Origin: Streptomyces niveus
GTDB lineage: Bacteria > Actinomycetota > Actinomycetes > Streptomycetales > Streptomycetaceae
Length of the DNA stretch: 64,000 bases
Reading direction: 5' to 3'
Assembly (NCBI RefSeq): GCF_002009175.1
Contig: NZ_CP018047.1
Span: 3,472,001-3,536,000, forward strand
The notes below the pieces were generated by a model, which saw only the letters and a list, made by a program, of their open reading frames with translations, was not told the origin of the DNA and ran no database searches. Of this stretch, positions 18,306 through 26,442 are shown piece by piece. Numbering within the stretch: the first letter of the stretch is position 1; each line of letters begins with the position of its first letter. The position numbers and the translations under genes were made by a program.

Positions 18306-18818
18306 TCAGCTCTCTTCTTCGGCGAATGACATCGGGTGGCCGAACAGTGCGGCAGCGGCATTGCGCAGGATCGCCGGATGGACGAAGCGCTCCGAATTCG
18401 AGGGCGGGCAGTACCAGAAAAGCGGCCACGTCTCCCCGCTGAGCGCGGGCACCGGTACGTAACTCACAGTCCCGTCACCCGAGTTGAACCGCGTGACACC
18501 CGGCGCCCAGACCCGGTGCGCGGTACTCCCGGCGGGCAGATAGAAGTACACCGCCCGGCACCGGTTCGACTCGGTCGCGATGGGACCGGGATCCCCCGCC
18601 GTGATCGAGTCCATCATGTCGGCGAGCCGCCGCCCCTCGGCCCCGTCGACGCGCACGGCGTCGAATCGCACACCGGCCTTGCGGAGTTGGAATCCGGTTT
18701 CGGGTACCCAGTCGACGCATAGACGCTCATTCTGTGTATTCACGCAGACATTCTGCGTAGTCGCCGGTAGCGTTTTCCATGGCACGACGGGAGCCGTCGG
18801 ACACCGGTTGACCTGCAT
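18306..18818 (-). CDS. Conserved hypothetical protein of the type found beside XRE/DUF397 pairs
   Basis: A 170-residue protein (VPWKTLPATTQNVCV, LCVDWVPETGFQLRKAGVRFDAVRV, AVYFYLPAGSTAHRVW, VSYVPVPALSGETWPLFWYCPP). I recognise the general pattern as a Streptomyces-specific conserved hypothetical seen near XRE-DUF397 clusters, but know no function. It is cytoplasmic, without a signal or membrane helix. GGGAG precedes the ATG at 18818. It is divergent from the XRE regulator and lies upstream of toxin-like gene B on the same strand. Its position makes it worth testing as a partner of B, though its wide family distribution argues for the XRE system. Confidence 0.7.
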   Translation of the reverse strand: MQVNRCPTAPVVPWKTLPATTQNVCVNTQNERLCVDWVPETGFQLRKAGVRFDAVRVDGAEGRRLADMMDSITAGDPGPIATESNRCRAVYFYLPAGSTAHRVWAPGVTRFNSGDGTVSYVPVPALSGETWPLFWYCPPSNSERFVHPAILRNAAAALFGHPMSFAEEES

Positions 18819-18899
18819 GAACTCCCGTTACGCGAGGTCGAATCCAGCGAGGATCAGTTGTGACCGGTTGAGTCCGGTCGAGTCGAAACGGTGATCGCA

Positions 18900-19736
18900 A
18901 TGGCGCGAGCGGAAAACAAGGAATCAGCGGGTCCGGCGACGCGATTGGTGGCGGACATCGCCCGCAGGATGCGCTTGCAGAAAGGGATGACACAGGAACA
19001 GGTCGGCGTCGAGACGGGCTTCTCCGCAGCGGCGGTCAGCGCGATGGAGACCTGCGCGCAGCCGGCGAGCGACCAGATGCTGGTGGCGCTGGGACGGGTC
19101 CTGGGCGACGAACTCGGCATCTTCGAACAGGCGCGGGAGTACGTACGGCTGGACAAGTACCCGGCGCAGTTCAAGAACTATGTGCTGCTGGAGCAGAAGG
19201 CGGTGGGCCTGTGTCTGTACGCGACGCTGGTCGTCCACGGCCTGTTCCAGACGGAGGCGTACGCACGGGCGCTGATCGGCGGAGGCTATCCACCCCTGTC
19301 GGAACAGCGGGTGGAGGAATTGGTCGAGGCGAGGATGGCGCGGAAGGCGCTTTTCGACCGGGAGCCGGTGGCGTTGATCGAGGTGATTCTGGAGGAGTCG
19401 GTACTGCGCCGGACGATCGGGAGCCGGGAGGTCATGCGTGACCAGCTTTCGCGCTTGGCGGAGTACGGGAGGCGTCGTAACGTGACGCTTCAGGTGCTGC
19501 CTCTGGACAGCGCTCTGACGGGCGAGCACGCAGGCGTGCGAGGCGAAATGGAAATGGTGGAGACTCCAGAACACGACCGTCTGGTGTACCTGGAACCGCA
19601 GGATGAGAGTGTGCTGATCTCCGACCCAGCAAAGGTGAGCACCTACGCGCAGCGTTATGCGAAGATCCGATCACAGGCCCTGGGCCCTCGTGAATCGCTG
19701 GGCCTCATCGAGAGGTTGGCAGGAGAACCGGAATGA
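18900..19736 (+). CDS. XRE-family regulator with C-terminal DUF5753 domain (WhiJ-like)
   Basis: About 278 residues. The N-terminal helix-turn-helix spans about residues 13-70 (MRLQKGMTQEQVGVETGFSAAAVSAMET). The remainder is the DUF5753 domain, with LVVHGLFQTEAYARALI and RRNVTLQVLPLDSALTG. Family knowledge: such proteins pair with DUF397 proteins and include WhiJ and AbaA-type developmental regulators of Streptomyces. The start may be ATG 18900 or GTG 18891. The stop overlaps the DUF397 start as ATGA, giving coupled translation. Confidence 0.9.
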   Translation: MARAENKESAGPATRLVADIARRMRLQKGMTQEQVGVETGFSAAAVSAMETCAQPASDQMLVALGRVLGDELGIFEQAREYVRLDKYPAQFKNYVLLEQKAVGLCLYATLVVHGLFQTEAYARALIGGGYPPLSEQRVEELVEARMARKALFDREPVALIEVILEESVLRRTIGSREVMRDQLSRLAEYGRRRNVTLQVLPLDSALTGEHAGVRGEMEMVETPEHDRLVYLEPQDESVLISDPAKVSTYAQRYAKIRSQALGPRESLGLIERLAGEPE

Positions 19737-19969
19737 CCAGCACCCTGCGGTGGTTCAAGTCCAGCTACAGCAGCGATAGCGGCGGTAGCTGCGTAGAGAT
19801 CGCCTTCGACTGGCACAAGTCCAGCTACAGCAGCGACAGCGGCGGTAACTGCGTAGAGGTCGCCACCTGCCCCCACGCCGTCCACGTTCGCGACTCAAAA
19901 ATCCACGAAGGCCCCACCTTCGCGGTCGCCCCAACAGCCTGGAAGACGTTCCTCACCTGGGCCGAGTAG
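19733..19969 (+). CDS. DUF397 protein with internally duplicated motif
   Basis: A 78-residue partner of the XRE regulator. The DUF397 signature W-x-K-S-S-Y-S-S-x-x-G-G-x-C-V-E-V occurs twice, at about residues 7-22 and 27-42, followed by the usual VHVRDSK and a C-terminal WKTFLTWAE. Typical family members have one signature. The two copies come from a 60-nt tandem duplication in the DNA. DUF397 proteins are thought to modulate or counteract the paired XRE regulator. The 3' end overlaps the convergent FAD monooxygenase gene by 17 bp. Confidence 0.9.
   Translation: MTSTLRWFKSSYSSDSGGSCVEIAFDWHKSSYSSDSGGNCVEVATCPHAVHVRDSKIHEGPTFAVAPTAWKTFLTWAE
19751..19870 (+). repeat. 60-nt tandem duplication in the DUF397 gene
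   Basis: Two consecutive 60-nt units (19751-19810 and 19811-19870) share the core AAGTCCAGCTACAGCAGCGA and most of the downstream bases. The high identity suggests a recent duplication. Confidence 0.85.
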
Positions 19970-21149
19970 CGGGCAGTGTGAGCGCCGAGTGGGCCGGTCG
20001 TCCCGCTGCTGCGGGCATGGCGCCACCGAGTCCGCGCAGCATGTCGTTGCGCTGCTCCAATGCCTGGGCGGTGGTCGGGAAGAGCGCGGCGTCGCCCTCG
20101 CCGACCTGGTCCTGGTTCAGGGTCACAAACGCACGGGTGTCGCGTTCATAGGCGGCGAAGCCCGCCTCGTGGTCCCGGTCGGCCACGGAGGCGGCGAGCA
20201 TGTACGCGCCGACGAGTGCGAGGCTCGATCCCTGTCCGGTGAGGAACGAGGGCGCGTACGCGGCGTCGCCGACCAACGCGACCCGGCCGCTGGACCAGCG
20301 GGGCAAGCGGATCTGGCTGACGGCGTCGAAGAACAGGTCGTCCGCGTCGTTCATGGCGGCGAGCATGCCCGGGACCTCCCATCCCGCGTCGGCGAACACC
20401 TCGGCGACCAGGGCTCGTTGGGCTCGCGGGTTCCGGAACGCGTCGAACGGCTGCTCCGGGCGGGCGAAGTTCAGGAAGGCGTGCACTTCGTCGTTGTCCC
20501 CCACGGCGTAGAGTGCCGCGGCTCTGCCCGGGGTGTTCCACAGCACGGCCTCGTGGGAGAGCCCGAAGGTGTTGCTCATGGTGAACCCGGCGAAGCAGTA
20601 ACCGAGATACCGGTGGAACCGCTCCTCGGGGCCGAACAGGAACTCGCGGGTACGTGAGTGAAGACCGTCCGCGCCGAACACCATGTCGAACGTACGCGTG
20701 GCACCCCCGTGGAAGGTGACGTCGACTCCGTGGCCGGACTGGTCGAGTCTGGCGATGGAGTCGTTGAACAGGAACTCCACGTCGTCACGGACAGCCGTGT
20801 GAAGAGCGTCGGTCAGATCCCCTCGCCGCACTTCGACGTCCTGTCCCGCGACACCGCCGGTGAGGGCGTGCGGGTCGACCGAGGCCACCTCGCCGCCGTC
20901 CCCGTCGAGGAAGGTCAGCCGGCGCAGGTCGATGTGCGCGTCGCGCAGCCGTGGCAGGATTCCCATCCGCCGGACGACCGCAAGTGCCGTGCCCCGTACG
21001 TCGATGGGGTAGCCGCCGTCACGGAGCGCGCCCGCCTTCTCGACCACCGTGACCGCGAATCCGTATCGGTTCAGCCAGTACGCGAGGGCGGGGCCCGCGA
21101 TGCTCGCTCCGGATATCAGGGCGGTGCGCCTCGGCGTGGTACGGGTCAT
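19953..21149 (-). CDS. FAD-dependent aromatic-type monooxygenase
   Basis: A 398-residue class A flavoprotein hydroxylase. Motifs: N-terminal ALISGASIAGPALAYWLNRYG (GxGxxG-type FAD site), DG motif VFGADGLHSRTR, and GD motif VALVGDAAYAPSFLTGQGSSLAL. Relatives hydroxylate aromatic substrates or inactivate antibiotics such as tetracyclines and rifamycins; the substrate is not evident. The start ATG (21149) overlaps the stop of the upstream MFS gene as ATGA, so an efflux pump and an oxidising enzyme are made together. That pairing, under a TetR repressor, suggests detoxification of a diffusible compound. Confidence 0.88.
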   Translation of the reverse strand: MTRTTPRRTALISGASIAGPALAYWLNRYGFAVTVVEKAGALRDGGYPIDVRGTALAVVRRMGILPRLRDAHIDLRRLTFLDGDGGEVASVDPHALTGGVAGQDVEVRRGDLTDALHTAVRDDVEFLFNDSIARLDQSGHGVDVTFHGGATRTFDMVFGADGLHSRTREFLFGPEERFHRYLGYCFAGFTMSNTFGLSHEAVLWNTPGRAAALYAVGDNDEVHAFLNFARPEQPFDAFRNPRAQRALVAEVFADAGWEVPGMLAAMNDADDLFFDAVSQIRLPRWSSGRVALVGDAAYAPSFLTGQGSSLALVGAYMLAASVADRDHEAGFAAYERDTRAFVTLNQDQVGEGDAALFPTTAQALEQRNDMLRGLGGAMPAAAGRPAHSALTLPATRPR

Positions 21150-22543
21150 TCCTTGACTCCTTTGTTCATGGTGCGGGCGACGAGCAGGGACAGTGCCGCG
21201 ACGGCGGCGGCTATCAGGAAGCCGGTGACGAAGGCCGATTCGGCCGGGACGTCCGAACCGGCAGGGGTCGCGGCGGTGAGGATCGCGCCACTCGCCTGCA
21301 CGCCGACGGCGAAGCCGAGTACGCGAGTCACCAGGACCAGGCTGGTGGCGATGCCGGTGTCGCTCCGGTCGACGGATGTGGCGGTGCTGGTGACCATCGC
21401 CGTGACGCACAGGCCGTTGGCGAGCGCGATCAGCATCTTGCCGATGACGAGGTGCCAGACCTCGGTGTGTACGGCCGCCAGGGCGATCAGGGCGCCGACC
21501 ATCATGACGATCCCGGTGGTGACCACGGCGCGTGAGCCGAAACGGCGCGCCCCGATCCCGGCGATCGGTCCGGCCAGTGCGGCGGCGACGGCACCGGGCA
21601 GCAGGAAGAAGCCGATCTCGGTGGCACTGGCCCCGAACCCGTACGCGTCGGAGGAGACCGCGAAGAGCTGCGGGACGAGATAGACGGGCACCGACGTACC
21701 GACGCAGATCACGAATGTCAGCACGCACGACTTCCATACGGCGGGCCGTGCGAGCATGCGCAGATCGACCATCGGTGAGGCCGCGCGGCGCTCAACGGCC
21801 GTCCAGCCGGCCACGAATGCGGCCAGGACCAGGATGAGGGCGCCGAGCACGAGCGGCTGCGAGACGAGGTCGGGCGCCGTCGCGAGGACGAGCATGAGCG
21901 TGACCAGCGTCCCGCTCAGGAGCAGCAGGCCGGGCCAGTCGATGCCGGTGTCGTCCGAACTGCCGGGCGGATCACAGGGCATGAGCCTGTTCACCAGCAT
22001 GGTGGACCCAATGACCGCGAGCGTCGGCAGGGCGAACATCCAGTGCCGGGAGAGCCCTTCCGCCACGGGGCCGGCCGAGAGTGTTCCCGCCATCCCGCCC
22101 CCGACGAACAACCCGCTGACCACGCCGATGGCCACCTTCGCCTCGCCCGCGGGGAGGTGTTCGCGTACGAGGATGAACGACAGGGGCAGCGCGCCCACCA
22201 TCGCTCCCTGGAGTATCTGGCCGAGCAGCAGCACGGGCAGGTTCGGCGCCACGGCGGACACCAGGCCACCGGCGCAGACGACCGTCATCAGCCGGATCAG
22301 GACCCGTTTTCCGCCGTAGCGGTCACCGAACTTGCCGGCGACCGGTGTGATGAGCGCGCCGGTGATGAGCAGCACGATGCTGAGTAACGCCCCTTCGGCG
22401 GGGCTCATACGCAGTTCTCGTTGCAGGAGCGGGAGCGTCGGCGTCACCACCGATTCCAGGGCGCCGGTGGCGAGTGCCAGCATGCCGAGTGCCCAGACAG
22501 CGGCCTTCCCGATGCGGACAGGTGGAGCCTGAGTCGCGGTCAT
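21146..22543 (-). CDS. MFS drug-efflux transporter, DHA2-like
   Basis: A 465-residue transporter with about 14 hydrophobic helices. Motif A GKFGDRYGGKRVLI lies between helices 2 and 3, and LLLGQILQGAMVGALPLSFILVREHLP is the motif B/C region. It probably exports small hydrophobic compounds using the proton gradient. It is first in an operon with the FAD monooxygenase and divergent from a TetR gene, with a clear palindromic operator in between. Confidence 0.9.
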   Translation of the reverse strand: MTATQAPPVRIGKAAVWALGMLALATGALESVVTPTLPLLQRELRMSPAEGALLSIVLLITGALITPVAGKFGDRYGGKRVLIRLMTVVCAGGLVSAVAPNLPVLLLGQILQGAMVGALPLSFILVREHLPAGEAKVAIGVVSGLFVGGGMAGTLSAGPVAEGLSRHWMFALPTLAVIGSTMLVNRLMPCDPPGSSDDTGIDWPGLLLLSGTLVTLMLVLATAPDLVSQPLVLGALILVLAAFVAGWTAVERRAASPMVDLRMLARPAVWKSCVLTFVICVGTSVPVYLVPQLFAVSSDAYGFGASATEIGFFLLPGAVAAALAGPIAGIGARRFGSRAVVTTGIVMMVGALIALAAVHTEVWHLVIGKMLIALANGLCVTAMVTSTATSVDRSDTGIATSLVLVTRVLGFAVGVQASGAILTAATPAGSDVPAESAFVTGFLIAAAVAALSLLVARTMNKGVKE

Positions 22544-22600
22544 GGATGTCCTTCCGTCATTGCCCGACGAGCAGGGGTCAACGTCGCAACCGAAACTACA

Positions 22601-22618
22601 CTACACCGTGCAGTGTAG
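22601..22618. promoter_or_regulatory. TetR operator between the MFS and TetR genes
   Basis: CTACAC-CGTGCA-GTGTAG is a perfect inverted repeat (6-bp arms, 6-nt spacer) in the 92-bp divergent gap, with a further direct half-site CTACA just upstream. It fits control of both genes by the adjacent TetR protein. Confidence 0.75.
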
Positions 22619-22635
22619 GACGTTAGGATGAGTTC

Positions 22636-23268
22636 ATGCCGACCACGAAGACGCTGCGCGAGGGGTCCACACACAAGCGGGCCGCCATCCTCACGGCGGC
22701 CCGCGAACTGTTCCTTGCCGATGGCTTCGACCGCTCCAGCGTGGACGCGGTCGCCGCTCGCGCCGGGGTGTCCAAGCGGACGGTCTACGACTACTTCGGC
22801 GACAAGCAGACGCTGCTTCAGGCGGTGGTCGACGCCGTGGGCGAGTCGATGATCACCACGGTGCGGCGCACCCTCGACGACACCCTCACGGATCTCACCG
22901 AGGCGGCCGAACTGGAGGACGCGCTGGTCACGTTCTCGATGCGCATCGCGACGGACATGCTCGGCTCGGCGGAGTACGCGACGCTGCAACGACTGGTCCG
23001 CGCGGAGTCCGGCCACCTGCCGCACCGGGGCTACAACTCGATGGCCGACACCCCTGACGAGGCACTGGCAGAGCGGTTCGCCGCCTTCGGCGCGGCGGGG
23101 CTGCTGGAAGTCCCCGACTCCCGGCTCGCGGCGGACCAGTTCATCGCGCTGACGTTCGGCGTCGCGCTGGACAGACTCGGCTCGGCGAACGCCACGGAGG
23201 ACACTCGCGTCCGGCCCCTGGTCGTGGAGGGAGTACGGACCTTCCTCCGGGCGTACCGGGCGGGGTGA
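22636..23268 (+). CDS. TetR-family repressor of the divergent efflux operon
   Basis: A 210-residue protein. The helix-turn-helix is SSVDAVAARAGVSKRTVYDYFGDKQTLLQAVV (about residues 33-65). The C-terminal domain (residues about 80-205, with LQRLVRAESGHLP) is of the AefR/TetR_C type. It is divergent from the MFS/monooxygenase operon and preceded by the palindrome at 22601-22618, the standard layout of a local efflux repressor. Confidence 0.92.
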   Translation: MPTTKTLREGSTHKRAAILTAARELFLADGFDRSSVDAVAARAGVSKRTVYDYFGDKQTLLQAVVDAVGESMITTVRRTLDDTLTDLTEAAELEDALVTFSMRIATDMLGSAEYATLQRLVRAESGHLPHRGYNSMADTPDEALAERFAAFGAAGLLEVPDSRLAADQFIALTFGVALDRLGSANATEDTRVRPLVVEGVRTFLRAYRAG

Positions 23269-23275
23269 GAGCCGA

Positions 23276-23307
23276 AAGGGCCGCCCGCGTTTCGGCGGGC
23301 GGCCCTT
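23276..23307. terminator. Bidirectional terminator
   Basis: A 13-bp perfect stem (23276-23288 with 23295-23307) and 6-nt loop lie between the convergent TetR and zinc-ribbon protein genes. It has short A and T runs on the two sides. Confidence 0.85.
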
Positions 23308-23316
23308 CTCGTACGG

Positions 23317-24159
23317 TTACTTGTTGCCGTTCAGGCCCAGGCAGATGACCAGGACGCAGAGTTCCGACGAGTCGTCCTCCGGCGGCTCCGCCGTCGGGGG
23401 CGGCGGCGGGGGCGGCTGGGCCGGTGAAGTGGGCTGGTTCGGCTGGGCGGTCGGCTGTTCGGCCGCGGGCGGCGGCGGGGCGTCCGGCACCGCGGGGGCG
23501 GCCGTACTCGGCGACTCCGGCTGGGCTTCCGCGGTGGGGCGGGCGTCGCCGGTGGTGGTCTGCGGCGAGGTCTTGCGCTTCGCCGGAGCGTCCACGGCGG
23601 TGGTCGCGGTCGCGCTGCCCGGCGCGTTGGCGGAGTCGGACGGGCGGGTGCCGCTGTCGGAGGTGCCGATGTCGCCGGTGTGGGGCCGCTGCTTCTCCGT
23701 GGTGGAGTCGGCGCCACCGACCGAAGGCAGCGTCGGGGCCCTCGACGGGTCCGGTGTGGACGCGTGGGCCTGGGCGACGGAGGGGCGCGAGGACGGCATG
23801 AAGGCGAGGGTCAGCCCGCCGCCGACGAGCGCGACGGTCGAGGCGACCACGGCCCGGCGCCGCTGCTTCTTCCAGTCCGCCAGCCGACGCCGACGGGCGG
23901 CACGGCCGGTCGCCGAGGGAGCGGAGGGGCCGACCGGCACGTGGGCCTCGGGCTCCGGGAAGCCGGGGAACGCGTCGAACTCACGCGTGTGGGGTATTCC
24001 CGCCTCACGCGTGTGGGATATCTCCGCCATCACCGCGACGGTCGACGGAGTGTGGTGGACGTGTGAGCCGGCGGGGGCGATGTCGGGAGAATAGGCACCA
24101 CAACCGGGGCATACGAAAACCCCGTTGAGAGTCCGGCGGCACGTCGAGCAGTAGTCCAT
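23317..24159 (-). CDS. Zinc-ribbon, single-pass, Pro-rich membrane protein (SCO2400-like)
   Basis: A 280-residue protein. The N-terminal zinc ribbon is YCSTCRRTLNGVFVCPGCGAY (CxxC and CxxC). A spacer with a repeated SHTREAGIPHTRE, a basic patch (ARRRRLADWKKQRRRA), one membrane helix (VVASTVALVGGGLTLAF, about residues 128-145) and a long Pro/Thr/Ala-rich outer part ending in ELCVLVICLGLNGNK follow. It resembles the family I know as SCO2400-like in Streptomyces, of unknown function. ATG 24159 is chosen because it starts the ribbon; an earlier in-frame ATG at 24219 is less likely. Confidence 0.8.
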   Translation of the reverse strand: MDYCSTCRRTLNGVFVCPGCGAYSPDIAPAGSHVHHTPSTVAVMAEISHTREAGIPHTREFDAFPGFPEPEAHVPVGPSAPSATGRAARRRRLADWKKQRRRAVVASTVALVGGGLTLAFMPSSRPSVAQAHASTPDPSRAPTLPSVGGADSTTEKQRPHTGDIGTSDSGTRPSDSANAPGSATATTAVDAPAKRKTSPQTTTGDARPTAEAQPESPSTAAPAVPDAPPPPAAEQPTAQPNQPTSPAQPPPPPPPTAEPPEDDSSELCVLVICLGLNGNK

Positions 24160-24376
24160 CCGCGATCTTTCTGTGCTGACTGCGCCGTCGGTGGACCGAC
24201 GACCTGTCGGATTTCGCACTCGGGATCGAGCGCGAACAACATAGCGACCTCACCGGGAGGCGGTGCGGACCCCATGTGCCGCTCTTGCGAAGATCGGGAA
24301 CATTGGACAGGACGCGGGCGGTACTCGGGAGCCGGCCGGCGGGGTGCGGGGGGCCACGGCGGGCGGCAAGCCGTCG

Positions 24377-24410
24377 GGGTGCGGGGCCGTGCGCACCCGG
24401 CCCCGCACCC
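24377..24410 (-). terminator. Terminator after the RHH/PIN-like operon
   Basis: A perfect 12-bp GC stem (24377-24388 with 24399-24410) and 10-nt loop lie 7 bp past the stop of the PIN-like gene. Confidence 0.75.
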
Positions 24411-24416
24411 TCCCGG

Positions 24417-24857
24417 CTACTTCTCCAGCTGGATCGTGCGCACGCCCGTGCCCTTGTAGCGGGCGGGGTACCCGGTCAGGACCGGGCGGCCCCGAGGCCA
24501 CTCCACCGATGGCATCGCCAGGTGCAGCGCGTGCGCGCCGCTCCAGCCGTCGTCGGTCTCGGAGCCGGCGTCCGCCAGTCCGCGCAGACGCTTGCCGACC
24601 GCCGCCGCGCCGGCGAAGTCGAGCGCCGTGATGTCCACGGACGGCAGCGAGCCGATGTGCTCGGCGACTCCCGCGCGGTCCGCCTCGGCAACAGCCAGGC
24701 ACAGCGCCGGGATGTAGACCCGGAGCGTCGGGTCCTTCTCGGCCTCGACCACGAAACGGGACGCCATCCGGTTCCCCGCACCGAGCGCGAGCGCCGCCGA
24801 GTCGTCGAGCACGATGGCCCGCGCCGGCGGGTACTGGTCCTTCTCCGCCGGGCTCAC
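24417..24857 (-). CDS. PIN-like protein, possible toxin with degenerate active site
   Basis: A 146-residue protein with the size and layout of a PIN-domain RNase: ARAIVLDDSAALALG at the start (first acidic position present), VYIPALCLAVAEADRAG, then WSGAHALHLA and VLTGYPARY. Active PIN toxins normally have Asp in the last two motifs (DAxxA and TxD); here they read GAHA and TGYP, so catalysis is doubtful. The GTG start at 24857 overlaps the stop of the ribbon-helix-helix gene as GTGA. Coupling behind a small RHH protein is classic for a type II toxin-antitoxin operon. It could also be a non-nuclease binding protein. Confidence 0.65.
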   Translation of the reverse strand: MSPAEKDQYPPARAIVLDDSAALALGAGNRMASRFVVEAEKDPTLRVYIPALCLAVAEADRAGVAEHIGSLPSVDITALDFAGAAAVGKRLRGLADAGSETDDGWSGAHALHLAMPSVEWPRGRPVLTGYPARYKGTGVRTIQLEK

Positions 24858-25120
24858 TGGACCTCCCCGATGCGTCCGGAAGTGACGGCGGCCCACAGCT
24901 CTTCCCCGGCCTTCTCGTCCTCTTCGGTGTACGGGCGGCCGAGGAAGTGCTCCTCGACGTACGCCTTCGTCTCCGCGTACCGCGCAGCCAGTTCCTCCTT
25001 TGTCGGAGTGGCACCGGCCAGCTCGGTGAGCAGGTCCCGCATGGACAGCCCCCGGTCCCTGGCCAGCTCCTGAAGCCGGTCGCGGACGGCGGGGTCGACC
25101 TTGATCGTGGTGTCAGCCAT
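24854..25120 (-). CDS. Ribbon-helix-helix antitoxin-like DNA-binding protein
   Basis: An 88-residue protein. The N-terminal RHH fold is TTIKVDPAVRDRLQELARDRGLSMRDLLTELA (about residues 3-34). An acidic helical tail (KEELAARYAETKAYVEEHF, EEDEKAGEELW) would wrap a toxin. The start at ATG 25120 is supported by the palindrome and TATACT box immediately upstream; the longer frame above it would read through the operator. It is first in an operon with the PIN-like gene and likely autoregulated. Confidence 0.8.
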   Translation of the reverse strand: MADTTIKVDPAVRDRLQELARDRGLSMRDLLTELAGATPTKEELAARYAETKAYVEEHFLGRPYTEEDEKAGEELWAAVTSGRIGEVQ

Positions 25121-25127
25121 ATACACA

Positions 25128-25144
25128 GTATACCGGTGGTATAC
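25128..25144 (-). promoter_or_regulatory. Palindromic operator over the -10 box of the RHH gene
   Basis: GTATACC-GGT-GGTATAC is a perfect inverted repeat. On the minus strand it overlaps a TATACT -10 hexamer that ends 6 nt before the ATG at 25120, so transcription would begin at or very near the start codon (leaderless mRNA). The AT-rich palindrome is unlike its GC-rich surroundings and fits RHH autorepression. Confidence 0.7.
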
Positions 25145-25224
25145 CTTCTCTGGGCGTACGAGTGTGACGGTCATGTCACTCCGTTTCCTCTTGGTTGACC
25201 CGGCCCCGGTCGGGGCCGGGAGTC

Positions 25225-26184
25225 TCACATCGCCGCGCAGGCCCCGGAGGGCAGGACCCCGCCCGTCAGGGCCTCGCGGGCCAGCGCCCGGCCCCTGCGG
25301 GCCGCCGCCGCGAAGGCGTGGGTCTCGGGGGGCGGGGGACCCGGCGTACAGGCGTGGCAGGCGCCCGAGGGCGTCAGGGGCACGCCGCAGTCCTCGCACT
25401 CGGCGCGCGGCGCCGGTGGAGCGGGGCGCGGCGGACGCGTCGGCATCTTGCGGCGCAGGCGGTCCGCGAGGATGCCCGGGGCCGAGAGGACGCGTACGGG
25501 CAGCCCGCCGGTCAGCGCCTCGCGCAGCTGCGCGTCGCTCGCACCGGCCTCCCGCCATTCGCCGACCAGCGGCGCCAGCCGCACCGCCTCGGCCGTACCG
25601 AGCGTGAGCCGTGGATCGCGGCGGCCGAGAGTCAGCAGCAACTCCGTTGCGGACCGGAGCTGTTCGGGGACGGTCACCTTGGGCAATCGACGCTTCCGCA
25701 CCGGAACCGGCTCACGGTCCGGGTCCGGGCCGGACCCCGACCCCTGGTCACGCTCGGCCCGCTCCGGGGAGGGAGGTTCTTGTTCCCCCGTCTTTACTCC
25801 CGTAGGGAGCGAGCCCGTGTCACCGGAAGTCCCCTCACCGGAGGCCGGGTTCTGGCCATCCTCCGCCGGTTCGGCTGTCACCCGATCCAGGTACGGGCGA
25901 TCGAACACCTCGTACACCGTGGAGAGTTCACCGCTTTTCCGGTCCTTCACCAGCACCCGGCACAGATAGCCGGAACGCTCCAGGTCAGTCAGCGCGTCGG
26001 CGATACGCGCGCGGCCCTCCTTGCGCTGCTCGGCAAGAGAGCGGATCGACGCGCGGGCCCCGGAGGGCAGGCTCAGCAGGTACATCAGTACGCCTGCCGC
26101 ACACCACGAGATGCTGCGATCGCGCAGCAGCGCGTTGGTGAAGGTGGAGTACGAACGCGTGGGCGCGGTACGGTGAATGCGCAT
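25225..26184 (-). CDS. Winged-helix DNA-binding protein of unknown role
   Basis: A 319-residue protein. The N-terminal domain (about residues 10-100) looks like a replication-initiator or MarR-type winged helix: ALLRDRSISWCAAGVLMYLLSLP, then ASIRSLAEQRKEGRARIADALTDLERSGYLCR and VYEVFDRP. A charged Pro/Glu/Gly linker, a second helical segment (LLLTLGRRDPRLTLGTAEAVRLAPLV) and a short zinc-ribbon-like segment CEDCGVPLTPSGACHAC follow. This architecture is widespread in Streptomyces without a known function. AGGAG lies upstream of the ATG. Confidence 0.75.
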   Translation of the reverse strand: MRIHRTAPTRSYSTFTNALLRDRSISWCAAGVLMYLLSLPSGARASIRSLAEQRKEGRARIADALTDLERSGYLCRVLVKDRKSGELSTVYEVFDRPYLDRVTAEPAEDGQNPASGEGTSGDTGSLPTGVKTGEQEPPSPERAERDQGSGSGPDPDREPVPVRKRRLPKVTVPEQLRSATELLLTLGRRDPRLTLGTAEAVRLAPLVGEWREAGASDAQLREALTGGLPVRVLSAPGILADRLRRKMPTRPPRPAPPAPRAECEDCGVPLTPSGACHACTPGPPPPETHAFAAAARRGRALAREALTGGVLPSGACAAM

Positions 26185-26442
26185 CGGGAGGTTGTGCTCC
26201 TGGTGTCGAGCCCCCGGGTGTTACCGCACCGCGGGGGCATTCTCATGTCCGAATACCGGAGACGGCATCGACTCCGTGACTGTAACGCCACACACCGTGA
26301 CCATGGCAAATGCCAAGACCGGGCTCCGAACCCGGAGTTGGGACACCCGGAGCCCGGAAACCGGGCCAGCTCCGACCTGCGGAAATCAAGCAAATGTCCA
26401 CTTCCGCAAGGCCCGTGACTGTCCGTCATCGCCGCGTGGAAT

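Noticed and set aside
18306..18818. Immunity protein for toxin-like protein B
   Set aside because: The protein resembles a widespread conserved hypothetical found with XRE/DUF397 pairs elsewhere, so its position alone is not enough to call immunity.
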